Source: Bacteroidales bacterium | GTDB lineage: Bacteria > Bacteroidota > Bacteroidia > Bacteroidales > PXBB01 | Direction: 5' to 3' | Assembly: GCA_003565735.1 (NCBI GenBank) | Contig: PXBB01000137.1 | Coordinates: 1-34,190, forward strand | Length of the DNA: 34,190 nucleotides | Shown: piece after piece, positions 16,886 through 25,815 of the stretch | Layout of the letters: the number at the start of each line of letters is the position of its first letter | Position numbering within the stretch: position 1 is the first letter of the stretch | Made by a program: the position numbers and the translations under genes | Notes under the pieces: model-generated | Told to the model about the DNA's origin: nothing | Databases searched by the model: none | What the model saw: the letters and a program-made list of their open reading frames with translations, nothing else

Positions 16886-17389
16886 ATGGTTAGAATGTTG
16901 AAGCTGCTTAAGGTTTTACTGTTAAGTTTTTTTTTAACAATAGCTGCTTGCTTGGATCGTGAGGAGTACCCGGTAGAACCCATTATTGAGTTTGTTGATT
17001 TTGAACAAATCGATATGCACAAAGGCTTGCTTACGTTCTCTTTTACTGATGGAGATGGTGATATTGGAAGACACGACGGAGATAGTACAACGAATGACTT
17101 TTTTATTTTTTATTTCTTTGTAGAAAATCAACAACCACATGAAATCATTATAGAAGCCCCCGACGACCCAAGTTGGTCTCCACACATGAAACTCCCTTAC
17201 ATAACGCCATCCGGAAGAAATAAAGCTATAAGCGGAGAAATAGAAATTGAGGTCTTTATGCCCGTGTTTAATCACAATAACCAACCCATATTGCAAGGCG
17301 ACACGATTTTTATGGAGTTCTATATTAGAGACAGGGCATTAAACAAAAGTAATGTGGAACGCACGCCTTACATTACTGTAGTAAGGTAA
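16886..17389 (+). CDS. Small lipoprotein with a DGDGDIG motif
   Basis: A 167-residue predicted lipoprotein with a clear lipobox (IAAC, Cys22). The mature part is beta-rich and contains TFSFTDGDGDIGRHDGDS, a cluster of Asp residues that could bind calcium, and ends in a strand-like segment (FYIRDRALNKSN). I recall short lipoproteins with the same Asp-Gly motif in other Bacteroidota, but I know of no function. The ATG at 16886 is used; an ATG three codons later would also keep the signal. It sits alone between a TPR glycosyltransferase gene and feoAB, each with its own -7 element. Confidence 0.75.
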   Translation: MVRMLKLLKVLLLSFFLTIAACLDREEYPVEPIIEFVDFEQIDMHKGLLTFSFTDGDGDIGRHDGDSTTNDFFIFYFFVENQQPHEIIIEAPDDPSWSPHMKLPYITPSGRNKAISGEIEIEVFMPVFNHNNQPILQGDTIFMEFYIRDRALNKSNVERTPYITVVR

Positions 17390-17444
17390 ATACCATTTAT
17401 TATGCTATGTGTTTAAAAAAAATAGGACAATAAAAAAATTTTTT

Positions 17445-17452
17445 TACCTTTG
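17445..17452 (+). promoter_or_regulatory. -7 promoter element of feoAB
   Basis: TACCTTTG fits TAnnTTTG and lies 32 nt before the feoAB ATG. A T-rich run precedes it, and no convincing -33 TTTG or Fur-box palindrome could be read. Confidence 0.5.
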
Positions 17453-17484
17453 CCTTAATTTTTATTTAATCTTAATAATAAGAT

Positions 17485-20013
17485 ATGCATTTATTTGATT
17501 TGCAAGAGGGCGAAAAAGGCATTATAGTTAAAATCAAGGGCACGGGGGCGTTCCGTCGTCGATTGATGGAGATGGGTTTTGTGGCTGGTCAGATAGTAAC
17601 AGTTATTAAAAAAGCACCTTTAAAAGATCCTGTAGAGTATAATGTGATGGGCTATAATGTTTCTATTCGTAATGAGGAAGCTAAACATATAGAAATCAGC
17701 AGGCCTGAAGATTTGAGCCATGTTTTTGAAAATAGCGGTACGCAATCAAATGGTTCTTATGCAGCAGAGCTTTTAAAAGCAGAAGAGATATTACAGAAAA
17801 AAGAAATCAATATTGTATTGGTCGGCAACCCAAATGCAGGCAAAACGACTTTATTTAATATTGCATCCGGAAGTCGCGAGCGGGTTGGTAATTATGGTGG
17901 CGTCACGGTAAGTGCTAAAGAAGGCACTTTTTATCATAAAGGGTATAAGTTCAATATTATTGATTTGCCCGGCACTTATTCTATAACAGCTTATTCCCCC
18001 GAAGAAATTTTTGTTAGAAATTATATTATTGATAAGCATCCCGATATTGTTGTCAATGTGCTTGATGGGTCTAATTTGGAACGCAATCTTTACCTGACTA
18101 CTCAACTGATTGATATGGATATCAGGGTCGTGGTTGCATTAAACATGTACGACGAGCTTCAGCAAAAAAAGGATGAACTTGACCATGAAAAGTTGGGAAA
18201 ACTATTGGGAATTCCTTTTGTCCCTACAGTCAGTTCTAAAAAAAAGGGAATAAACGAATTGTTTGATAAAATACTAGAGGTTTATACAGGAAAAGATAAA
18301 ACCACCAGGCATATTCACATCAATTATGGCGAATTTACAGAAAAGGCCATTAATAAAATAAGAGATGTGATTCGCATACCCGAAAACTATGATTTAATCA
18401 ACCATATTTCGTCCCGTTTTTTAGCAATTAAGCTGTTGGAAGAGGATAATGAAATAGTCGATAAAATTGATGATTGTCCTAACAAAGCTGACATATTACT
18501 CTCAGCCGAAAAAGAGAGAGCAGAACTAGGCAAGTTGTATAAAGAAGAGCATATAGAGGATGTCATTACTAAAGCCAAGTATGGTTTTATTGCCGGAGCT
18601 CTAAAAGAAACCCTGAAAAAGGGTCAACAAAAACGCAATACACGTGCTGCTTTTTTTGACTGGCTTTTTACGCATCGCTTCTGGGGATTCCCAATATTTC
18701 TGTTTTTTATGTGGCTGATGTTTTCTGCTACCTTTTTTCTGGGCGAATATCCGATGGAATGGATAGAAAATGGCTTTGAATGGCTATCAGGAACACTTTC
18801 GCATATTTTGCCCGCCACAGTACTTACCGACTTGCTTGTCAATGGAGTTATTAGCGGTGTTGGAGGGGTACTGGTATTTTTACCGAATATTTTACTGCTG
18901 TTTCTGTTCATTTCTTTTATGGAAGATACCGGTTATATGTCGCGTGCTGTCTTCATTATGGATAAAATAATGCATAAAATTGGGCTGCACGGCAAATCTT
19001 TTATCCCTCTTATAATGGGCTTTGGATGTAATGTGCCGGCTATTATGGCTACACGTACTATAGAAAATAAAAATGACAGGCTTATCACCATGCTTATCAA
19101 TCCTTTTATGTCGTGTGCTGCACGTCTTCCTGTTTATGTGCTTTTTATAAGTGCCTTTTTCCCTAATAATCAAGGGAATATACTGTTTGGGATTTATCTG
19201 ATAGGCGTTCTGATAGCTGTTATTGTTGCATTGATATTCAAGCGCTTGATTCCCAAACAAGAAGATACGCCTTTTGTGATGGAGCTCGCTCCTTTTCGTG
19301 TCCCAACAGCACGGGCAACTATTAGAGGAATGTGGGGTAAAGGGGTAGAGTATTTGAAAAAAATTGCAGGGATTATTTTGATAGCTACCATCATTATCTG
19401 GGGCTTAAGCAACTATCCTGTTAAAAAAGACTTTGAAAAGGATTACAGCGTTTTAGCTACTCAAATAGCGTCTTTTTATGCAGAGGAAATAACACCAAAT
19501 ATGCCGGTTGCTAAGCAAGATTCTTTATTAGCACAAAAAAATAATGCGCTCTTTGAACTGGAACTGGAAGAACGGGCAGAGATGCAAGAGTATTCTCTGC
19601 TGGGCCGACTGGGACATTTCATTGAACCTGCTATAAGGCCGCTGGGTTTCGACTGGAAAATGGGCATTGCGCTATTGTCGGGGGCGCCTGCTAAGGAGAT
19701 TATTGTCGGAACAATGGGTGTTCTGTATCAAAGCGAAGTGGACGAACAAGCTAACGTATCGCTGGTAACAAAACTTCAACAACAAAGATATACCTCGGGG
19801 CCCAGAGAGGGCGAGCGGGTGTTTACCCCTTTGGTTGCTTTTACTTTTATGATATTTGTATTGCTCTATTTCCCTTGTGTAGGAACTATCGTCGTGATAG
19901 CGAGAGAGTCGGGAAGCTGGAAATGGGGCGCTTTTGCAGCGATTTATCCAACAATTATTGCCTGGGTTGTTGCCTTTACCATTTATCAGACAGGTTCTTA
20001 TTTCTTATATTAA
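17485..20013 (+). CDS. feoB: FeoA-FeoB fusion ferrous iron transporter
   Basis: FeoB is the inner-membrane ferrous iron transporter with a cytoplasmic G domain. This 842-residue protein begins with a FeoA-like SH3 domain (about 1-75: L.EGEKG...RRRLMEMGF) fused to FeoB. G-domain motifs are G1 GNPNAGKT (114-121), G3 DLPG (160-163) and G4 NMYD (220-223), followed by the helical guanine dissociation inhibitor-like region. The membrane part has the two Gate repeats with their conserved Cys (GFGCNVPA and FMSCAARLP) and the late FPCVGT motif. All functional residues seem to be there. FeoA-FeoB fusions are usual in Bacteroidota, so length and layout are normal. The stop is followed after only 5 nt by an M50B-like gene. 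Iron-dependent control is expected but not demonstrable here. Confidence 0.96.
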   Translation: MHLFDLQEGEKGIIVKIKGTGAFRRRLMEMGFVAGQIVTVIKKAPLKDPVEYNVMGYNVSIRNEEAKHIEISRPEDLSHVFENSGTQSNGSYAAELLKAEEILQKKEINIVLVGNPNAGKTTLFNIASGSRERVGNYGGVTVSAKEGTFYHKGYKFNIIDLPGTYSITAYSPEEIFVRNYIIDKHPDIVVNVLDGSNLERNLYLTTQLIDMDIRVVVALNMYDELQQKKDELDHEKLGKLLGIPFVPTVSSKKKGINELFDKILEVYTGKDKTTRHIHINYGEFTEKAINKIRDVIRIPENYDLINHISSRFLAIKLLEEDNEIVDKIDDCPNKADILLSAEKERAELGKLYKEEHIEDVITKAKYGFIAGALKETLKKGQQKRNTRAAFFDWLFTHRFWGFPIFLFFMWLMFSATFFLGEYPMEWIENGFEWLSGTLSHILPATVLTDLLVNGVISGVGGVLVFLPNILLLFLFISFMEDTGYMSRAVFIMDKIMHKIGLHGKSFIPLIMGFGCNVPAIMATRTIENKNDRLITMLINPFMSCAARLPVYVLFISAFFPNNQGNILFGIYLIGVLIAVIVALIFKRLIPKQEDTPFVMELAPFRVPTARATIRGMWGKGVEYLKKIAGIILIATIIIWGLSNYPVKKDFEKDYSVLATQIASFYAEEITPNMPVAKQDSLLAQKNNALFELELEERAEMQEYSLLGRLGHFIEPAIRPLGFDWKMGIALLSGAPAKEIIVGTMGVLYQSEVDEQANVSLVTKLQQQRYTSGPREGERVFTPLVAFTFMIFVLLYFPCVGTIVVIARESGSWKWGAFAAIYPTIIAWVVAFTIYQTGSYFLY

Positions 20014-20018
20014 AACAC

Positions 20019-20708
20019 ATGGCCATTATTCCGCCTGACATTAACATATCATTTGTATTACTTTTGTTGGGATGTTTTGTATTGTCGCGGGTACCATATA
20101 TTGGGCGGTATATTAAGGTTATCAACACCTTAATACATGAAACAGGTCATGCTTTAATGACACTGCTTACGGATGGGCAGGTTTTACAGATATCCTTATT
20201 CCGCGATACTTCTGGAACTACTATCACAAAGTCAAAAGGAAAACCGGGGCAGTTCTTAATTGCTGCAGCAGGCTATCCTTTTGCGAGCGCCACAGCTTAT
20301 TTTCTAATGTTTTTGTCGTTTAACAACTATTACAATGCCGTGCTGATAATTGTGGGGTCCTTTGCTTTTATCAATTTGCTGTTTTTTGTACGCAATACGC
20401 ATGGTGTTATGTGGATAATCGCGCTTTTATTATTATTGTCGGGACAGTTTTTATGGGGAACATACACCTCTACTGTTTATATGGCTTTTGCTTTTTCCGG
20501 TATTGTTTTTTTCGAATCGCTATGGTCATCAATAGTGGTTATGATATTATCATTTAGAAAAGCCACCGGCTCCGGCGATGCCTATATTTTGAAACGTTTG
20601 ACGCTTCTGCCGGCATGGTTTTGGGGAAGTGCTTTTGCAGCTTTTGCCGTTTTTGTGTCTTATAAAGTGTGGCTGCTATACAAAAATTTTAACTTCCCTG
20701 AAGTGTGA
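20019..20708 (+). CDS. M50B-like integral membrane metalloprotease
   Basis: A 229-residue polytopic membrane protein (about six helices) with HETGH at 40-44, the zinc motif HExxH of the M50 family. The segments LFRDTSGTT and AAAGYPFAS after it recall the PF13398-type peptidase M50B-like group. I chose the ATG at 20019, 5 nt behind the feoAB stop, since longer frames run back into feoB coding sequence. The third zinc ligand, normally an Asp in the late helix (NxxPxxxxDG), is not obvious; this is common in the M50B-like group and leaves activity uncertain. The tight spacing means it is transcribed with feoAB. A role in iron transport or envelope stress is inference. Confidence 0.85.
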   Translation: MAIIPPDINISFVLLLLGCFVLSRVPYIGRYIKVINTLIHETGHALMTLLTDGQVLQISLFRDTSGTTITKSKGKPGQFLIAAAGYPFASATAYFLMFLSFNNYYNAVLIIVGSFAFINLLFFVRNTHGVMWIIALLLLLSGQFLWGTYTSTVYMAFAFSGIVFFESLWSSIVVMILSFRKATGSGDAYILKRLTLLPAWFWGSAFAAFAVFVSYKVWLLYKNFNFPEV

Positions 20709-20747
20709 TATCAGAGCCCTTTTTTAAGAATAATTTTGGATAATGGA

Positions 20748-22028
20748 TTAACAAACATTTATTAAAAAATAGTTTTTCTTGCCTTTTTGCACTATTATGT
20801 ATTTGTCGTTTATTAAATCGCCGGTGCTGATAAGATAGTCATCTTTAACTTTGGCTTTATTAATACAAATGCTATTTTCTTTTAAGCTCCTTCGGGCTTC
20901 ACTTTTGGATTTAAGAACCGATGTTTTTTCTGCCAGAAAATCAATAATAGGTATGGCATCAGTCAGCTCTTGTTTTTTAATTTCATAGCGGGGTACACCT
21001 TCAAAGACTGCCAGGAAAGTATCTTCATCAATTTTTTTAATAAGATCCAGCGTGCCGCCACCAAAAAGAATTTGTGATGCATTTAGTGAGCTTTCATAAT
21101 CTTCGCGTGAATGAATAAAAACAGTCATTTCCTCTGCTAACTTTTTTTGCAAAAGTCGGGTATGTGGTGCTTCTTGATGAGCTTTGATAAGTGTTTCAAT
21201 TTCTTCATGCTCCAGTAAAGTAAAAATTTTAATATATTTTTCGGCATCTTCATCAGAACTGTTAAGCCAGAATTGATAAAATTTATAGGGAGACGTTCTT
21301 TTCGCATCCAGCCAAATATTGCCTTGTTCGGTTTTGCCAAATTTTTTACCATCACCCTTAGTAATCAATGGGCAGGTAAGTGCATATGCTTCACCGGCAG
21401 TTTTTCTTCTTATGAGTTCTGTGCCCGATGTGATATTGCCCCATTGATCAGACCCGCCCATCTGCAATTTGCAGTTACGGTTTGTGTACAAGTGAAGAAA
21501 GTCGTAAGCCTGAAGCAGTTGGTACGAAAATTCGGTGTAAGAAAGCCCTGTTTCCATACGGCTTTTAACACAATCTTTGGCCATCATATAGTTTACCGTT
21601 AGGTGCTTGCCGATATCTCTTAAAAAATGAAGCAGATAAAAATCTTTTGTCCAGTCATAATTGTTTACCAACTCCGCTTTATTAACTCCTTCTTCGAAAT
21701 TGAGCAGCTTGCTAAGCTGATTTTTAATAGCTTCCACATTATGTTGCAAGGTTTCAAGCGACAAAAGTTTTCTTTCTTCAGACTTACCCGAGGGGTCTCC
21801 TATCATACCTGTAGCACCACCTATCAATGCTAAGGGTTTGTGTCCACACAACTGCAAATGTTTCAGCATCATTATGGAAACCAAGTGACCTACATGAAGC
21901 GAATCCGCAGTCGGGTCTATCCCTACATAAGCTGTTACCATCTCTGTATTGAGCAAATCCTCTGTGCCCGGCATAATGTCGTGAATCATCCCACGCCAAC
22001 GCAATTCTTCAACAAAATTTTTTATCAT
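20748..22028 (-). CDS. tyrS: Tyrosyl-tRNA synthetase
   Basis: TyrRS charges tRNA-Tyr in the cytoplasm. The 426-residue protein has the class I HIGH motif as HVGHL (45-49), YVGIDPTA before it, the tyrosine-binding [10 protein letters not shown]-like segment ([16 protein letters not shown]) and [11 protein letters not shown]. The KMSKS-type loop reads KFGKT near residue 231. A C-terminal S4 RNA-binding domain (about 358-425) follows. The start at ATG 22028 is preferred over the in-frame TTG just ahead of it. A TAnnTTTG element lies 33 nt upstream on the same strand. It is monocistronic and converges on the M50B gene. Confidence 0.98.
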   Translation of the reverse strand: MIKNFVEELRWRGMIHDIMPGTEDLLNTEMVTAYVGIDPTADSLHVGHLVSIMMLKHLQLCGHKPLALIGGATGMIGDPSGKSEERKLLSLETLQHNVEAIKNQLSKLLNFEEGVNKAELVNNYDWTKDFYLLHFLRDIGKHLTVNYMMAKDCVKSRMETGLSYTEFSYQLLQAYDFLHLYTNRNCKLQMGGSDQWGNITSGTELIRRKTAGEAYALTCPLITKGDGKKFGKTEQGNIWLDAKRTSPYKFYQFWLNSSDEDAEKYIKIFTLLEHEEIETLIKAHQEAPHTRLLQKKLAEEMTVFIHSREDYESSLNASQILFGGGTLDLIKKIDEDTFLAVFEGVPRYEIKKQELTDAIPIIDFLAEKTSVLKSKSEARRSLKENSICINKAKVKDDYLISTGDLINDKYIIVQKGKKNYFLINVC

Positions 22029-22060
22029 CAAATAGTGTTTTTATGTTTATTGAAACTTTG

Positions 22061-22068
22061 CAAAAATA
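22061..22068 (-). promoter_or_regulatory. -7 promoter element of tyrS
   Basis: On the minus strand TATTTTTG fits TAnnTTTG and lies about 33 nt upstream of the ATG. No T-box leader or other attenuator is visible in the short leader. Confidence 0.5.
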
Positions 22069-22496
22069 TAAAAAACAGTGTGAAAAAAATATTTCGGGTA
22101 ATAACAATTTGTGATATATTTATGACAGTCATTCGTTTGACGTATGATTTAGCTTGTATTATTCATGCTTTTAATGTAGGTCGGATACAAAAAACCGAAA
22201 GCCGCAGACATTGAGATTTGTTTCAAGGGCTTCGCAAAATATTTTACAGCATGCCCATTAGCCATTAAAATGCTGAGGGTGTAAACATTTAGTAAGAACA
22301 ACGGAAACGAAACTTGTGTAAATTGTTTTTCCAGTTGGATTGCCCGGAGGGGAAACCCAAAAAATCGTAATAATTAGATTTTAAAAGATTATGATTTAAT
22401 AACATAATAGGCCTTTTTATACATTTTTTTGATTATTTTTTATGAATAATGTAGGTATAAAGAAGTTTTATAAAAACTAAATAAATATTTCATATT
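22069..22496. other. Intergenic region between tyrS and the PKD protein gene
   Basis: About 430 nt of AT-rich DNA with no open frame that looks coding and no recognised RNA family. A GC-richer patch at about 22330-22360 is not enough to name a structure. Apart from flanking promoters I see nothing certain in it. Confidence 0.5.
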
Positions 22497-22528
22497 TTTG
22501 TAAGAATTAAAAAAAAGTTGTAAATTTG
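22497..22528 (+). promoter_or_regulatory. Consensus promoter of the PKD adhesin-like gene
   Basis: TTTG (22497-22500), a 20-nt spacer and TAAATTTG (22521-22528) form one of the best Bacteroidota promoters in the window. It is 29 nt from the ATG. A second TATTTTTG at 22493-22500 overlaps the -33 element. Confidence 0.7.
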
Positions 22529-22557
22529 TTTTAGATAAAAAAGAAAAATATTACATA

Positions 22558-24924
22558 ATGAAACATTTGCGATTAATTATCAGTTTTAAATTGTGTTTTT
22601 TGGTTATTGCAGCTCTTCAGGCTCAATTGAATGTGGACAATACATCAATGACACCACAACAATTGGTACAAAATGTGTTGGTAGGGAGTGGTGTTACCAT
22701 TTCAAATGTTCAGTACTCCGGTCATATTCCCAATTCAATTGGTCACTTTACTACAGGCAGTAATCCGACCAATTTGGGATTAACATCAGGTATTATTTTG
22801 TCAACGGGGGATGTGTTGGATGCACCCGGGCCTAATACAAGTACAGGAATGACAACAGTTAATAATACCGGAGGAGACCCTGACTTAGCAATGCTTGTTA
22901 CCTCTACACTGTGCGATGCAGCCGTTTTGTCTTTCGATTTTATCCCATTATCAGATACTATAAGGTTTAGATATGTTTTTGCTTCAGAAGAGTATCCGGA
23001 ATATGTTAATTCATCTTTTAATGATGTTTTTGGCTTCTTTTTAAGTGGGCCGGGTATTACTGGCCCTTTTACCAATAATGCTATTAACATTGCTTTAATA
23101 CCAGGGACAACCATGCCAGTGACCATTAATAACGTAAACCATTTGTTAAATACATCATATTACGTAAATAATAATTTCCAAAATGACCCTACCACAACTA
23201 TTGAGTACGATGGTTTTACCGTTGTACTTACAGCAGAGGCGGTAGTTACACCTTGTGTGCCTTATCATATAAAAATTGCAATAGCTGATGCAGGTGACTG
23301 CTCTTTAGATTCTGCCGTATTTCTCGAAGAGGCCAGCTTTGCTACCAGTGCCATGTCCATACAGCAGAGCTATACTATCCCAAATGATACTATCGCTTAC
23401 AGGGGTTGTTCAAATGCTACAATAACTTTCAATTTACCCGAACCGGTAACAACAAGTACGGATATCTGTTACGAAATATTGGGCAGTGCTGTAAATGGTG
23501 TTGATTACCAGCTTATTGATTCGTGTGTGACTATCCCACAGGGGCAGCATTCAGCGCAATTGGTTATTGAGCCTATTGATTTGGGTGTTCCCGGTGGCAT
23601 TGAAACTGTTTTAATCGTTGCTGAAACCAATCCTTGTGAAGATGACACGCTGGTTATCTATATCAGAGATTACCCGCCTATGTCTTTGGACATTCCTTAT
23701 GATACTATATGTGAAGGAGATAATACAACGCTGTACAGTTATATCTCGGGGGGGGTCGGCCCCTTCTCCTATGAATGGGGCGACGGCGAACAGACTACTT
23801 CTATACAAGTTGCCCCACCACTACCTGGAGAATATACCTACACTTTAACTGTCACGGATGCTTGTACTCCACATGTTAGGAATATTACTGATTCTACAAA
23901 GCTTATCGTACATCAGGTTCCAACATCAGATTTTGCCCTCAGTAGCGATTCTATATGTCATCACGACTTGCTTACACTTACCTATACAGGTAATGCCTCG
24001 CCTCAGGCAAATTACAACTGGGGGCTCTCCGGAGGGATTATTGAGTCTGGAAGCGGACAAGGTCCACTTGATGTGAGATGGAATACTCCCTCATTATACA
24101 GTCTTTCGCTGCAAGTGGAGGAAAATGGATGTGTTTCAACGGATACCTACAGAACTGTAACCGTGTTACCATCACCGCAAATCACTATTTCGGCAGATAA
24201 GAGACAAGGCTGTGTGCCTCTAATGGTTAATTTTACAGACAACTCATCCAATGTTGATACCTGGCAGTGGACATTCGATGGTGGTAACCCCGGTAGTGAT
24301 AATACTGGAAATCCTCCAACCATTACTTACAACAATCCCGGAACTTATGATGTATCTCTAAATGTCGTAAATGAGCACGGTTGTACAGGCTCGCAAGTTT
24401 TTACCAACTATATATCGGCACATCCTATGCCAACAGCCAATTTCGATTTTAAACCCACGGTCGGCACACCCGGCTTACCTATTGAGTTCAATTCTCAACT
24501 GTCTTCACATTTTGTTACAGGATGGTTATGGGATTTTGGTGATGGGACTTATGGCTTTGAACAACACCCTTCTCATGCATATAATAGCACCGGAACCTTT
24601 GTTATAACGCTTACGGTTGAGACCGGTCAAGGTTGTAAAGACTCTATTTCTAAAGAAATTCTCATCATTGATATCGTTATTCCTAACGTCTTTACGCCTA
24701 ATGGAGATGGTATAAATGATTATTTTGTAATTGATGGTCTTGAAAATGTTCCTAATTCACACCTGGTGGTGTTCAACCGTTGGGGGAAAAAGGTTTACGA
24801 AAGCCACAACTATCAAAATAATTGGGGGGGCGAAGGTCTTAGTGATGGCGTATATTTTTATGTGTTTACTTTACCTCAGGGTATTGCCGACCCTATTAAT
24901 GGGACTGTAACCATACTGAGATAG
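22558..24924 (+). CDS. Choice-of-anchor L/PKD-repeat protein with T9SS type B sorting domain
   Basis: A 788-residue secreted protein, probably cell-surface or released. A signal peptide (about 1-22, ending LQAQ) is followed by a choice-of-anchor L domain (about 25-260: MTPQQLVQNVLVG, GLTSGIILSTGD, FRYVFASEEYPEYV). Next come a Calx-beta-like domain (about 275-375) and four PKD or PKD-like Ig-type domains (about 380-455, 460-540, 541-620 and 622-700, with WQWTFDGG and WLWDFGDGTY). The C-terminus is a type B sorting domain (710-788: NVFTPNGDGIND, VFNRWGKKVYES, DGVYFYVF), the gliding-motility-associated CHU_C type. Function is probably adhesion or matrix binding; no catalytic domain is seen. It has its own strong promoter and converges on the minus-strand SDR gene. 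Confidence 0.93.
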   Translation: MKHLRLIISFKLCFLVIAALQAQLNVDNTSMTPQQLVQNVLVGSGVTISNVQYSGHIPNSIGHFTTGSNPTNLGLTSGIILSTGDVLDAPGPNTSTGMTTVNNTGGDPDLAMLVTSTLCDAAVLSFDFIPLSDTIRFRYVFASEEYPEYVNSSFNDVFGFFLSGPGITGPFTNNAINIALIPGTTMPVTINNVNHLLNTSYYVNNNFQNDPTTTIEYDGFTVVLTAEAVVTPCVPYHIKIAIADAGDCSLDSAVFLEEASFATSAMSIQQSYTIPNDTIAYRGCSNATITFNLPEPVTTSTDICYEILGSAVNGVDYQLIDSCVTIPQGQHSAQLVIEPIDLGVPGGIETVLIVAETNPCEDDTLVIYIRDYPPMSLDIPYDTICEGDNTTLYSYISGGVGPFSYEWGDGEQTTSIQVAPPLPGEYTYTLTVTDACTPHVRNITDSTKLIVHQVPTSDFALSSDSICHHDLLTLTYTGNASPQANYNWGLSGGIIESGSGQGPLDVRWNTPSLYSLSLQVEENGCVSTDTYRTVTVLPSPQITISADKRQGCVPLMVNFTDNSSNVDTWQWTFDGGNPGSDNTGNPPTITYNNPGTYDVSLNVVNEHGCTGSQVFTNYISAHPMPTANFDFKPTVGTPGLPIEFNSQLSSHFVTGWLWDFGDGTYGFEQHPSHAYNSTGTFVITLTVETGQGCKDSISKEILIIDIVIPNVFTPNGDGINDYFVIDGLENVPNSHLVVFNRWGKKVYESHNYQNNWGGEGLSDGVYFYVFTLPQGIADPINGTVTILR

Positions 24925-24967
24925 TCTGCAAGTAGTATGTAAGCAGGTTTTAATTTGTAAAGAATTC

Positions 24968-25645
24968 TCAGGCTTTTTTGGCGTTTTGGCAAATATTCCA
25001 TATGTCATGAGAGTGGTATTCAAAAATGCCGGTTGCATTGTCCTGAGCGGCATAATACATGGCTTGTGCAACAAATTCCGCTCTAATGCCTCTGTATTTT
25101 TTAAATGGTCCAATAAAAAAGGGTTTCATCATTTTAAAAATAAGGCTGCCCATGTATTCCCCAAATCTGAAATCTTCTCTTTTTCCAAGCAATAATGAGG
25201 GTCTGAAAATGTGTAAACGCTTGTACCCTAATGCTTTCAATGCCTTTTCCAAGGCTCCTTTTACTTTGGTATAAAAGAATAATGACTTTTCGTTAGCACC
25301 TACTGAGGATACCACTACAAAATTTTTGACCCCTTCGGCTTTTGTTAATTTGGCCAGTTCTAAAGGATAATAGTAATCTACCTTTTTAAAGGCTTTTTTT
25401 GTTTTGACTTTTTTTATAGTTGTTCCCAGACAACAATAAACGTCATCTGCTTTTAAAAAATTGGTGTAGTCTGATAGTTTGTCAAAATCTATCAACAATT
25501 GTTCAATTTTTGGATGTTGATGCTTAACAGGCTTACGGCTTAAAACTTTTATTTTATGATATTTGTCAGATTCTAAAAGAAGTTTTAGAAGAGCACTACC
25601 CGTTAAACCTGTTGCTCCGGCAATTAAAGCTGTTTTTTTTGTCAT
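24968..25645 (-). CDS. Atypical short-chain dehydrogenase (HTATIP2-like), NAD(P)-binding
   Basis: A 225-residue Rossmann protein. The nucleotide-binding motif GATGLTG is at 10-16, followed by an Arg in VLSRKP that suggests NADPH preference. CCLGTTI and FVVVSSVGAN are the expected fold landmarks, and Tyr/Lys in YTKVKGALEKAL matches the SDR YxxxK position. The C-terminal LHIFRPSLLLG is typical of the HTATIP2/TIP30 group. The substrate is unknown in bacteria. It is read leftward and lies about 170 nt behind the unknown lipoprotein gene, with a bidirectional terminator between, so it is probably its own unit. No clear TAnnTTTG was found ahead of it. Confidence 0.9.
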   Translation of the reverse strand: MTKKTALIAGATGLTGSALLKLLLESDKYHKIKVLSRKPVKHQHPKIEQLLIDFDKLSDYTNFLKADDVYCCLGTTIKKVKTKKAFKKVDYYYPLELAKLTKAEGVKNFVVVSSVGANEKSLFFYTKVKGALEKALKALGYKRLHIFRPSLLLGKREDFRFGEYMGSLIFKMMKPFFIGPFKKYRGIRAEFVAQAMYYAAQDNATGIFEYHSHDIWNICQNAKKA

Positions 25646-25768
25646 AGCTTCCTTTTAAATGATTTGTCCCTATATCATTCAAAATTCAATATGGTTATAA
25701 ATTGAATTTTTGAAGAACAGAAAAAACTAATACCTCGTCAATAAGCTTTTTGAACTATTACTCCCAAA

Positions 25769-25794
25769 AATCATCCTAAAGGGATGATTTTTTT
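25769..25794 (-). terminator. Bidirectional terminator between lipoprotein and SDR genes
   Basis: A perfect 8-bp stem (AATCATCC 25769-25776 with GGATGATT 25782-25789) and a 5-nt loop, with a T run on one side and an A run on the other. It ends the minus-strand lipoprotein transcript 22 nt after its stop. Confidence 0.8.
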
Positions 25795-25815
25795 CAGATT
25801 CAATAACTCTTCAGT

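Noticed and set aside
22330-22360. GC-richer patch ahead of the PKD gene as a riboswitch
   Set aside because: No conserved aptamer pattern could be recognised, and it lies upstream of the promoter called for that gene.
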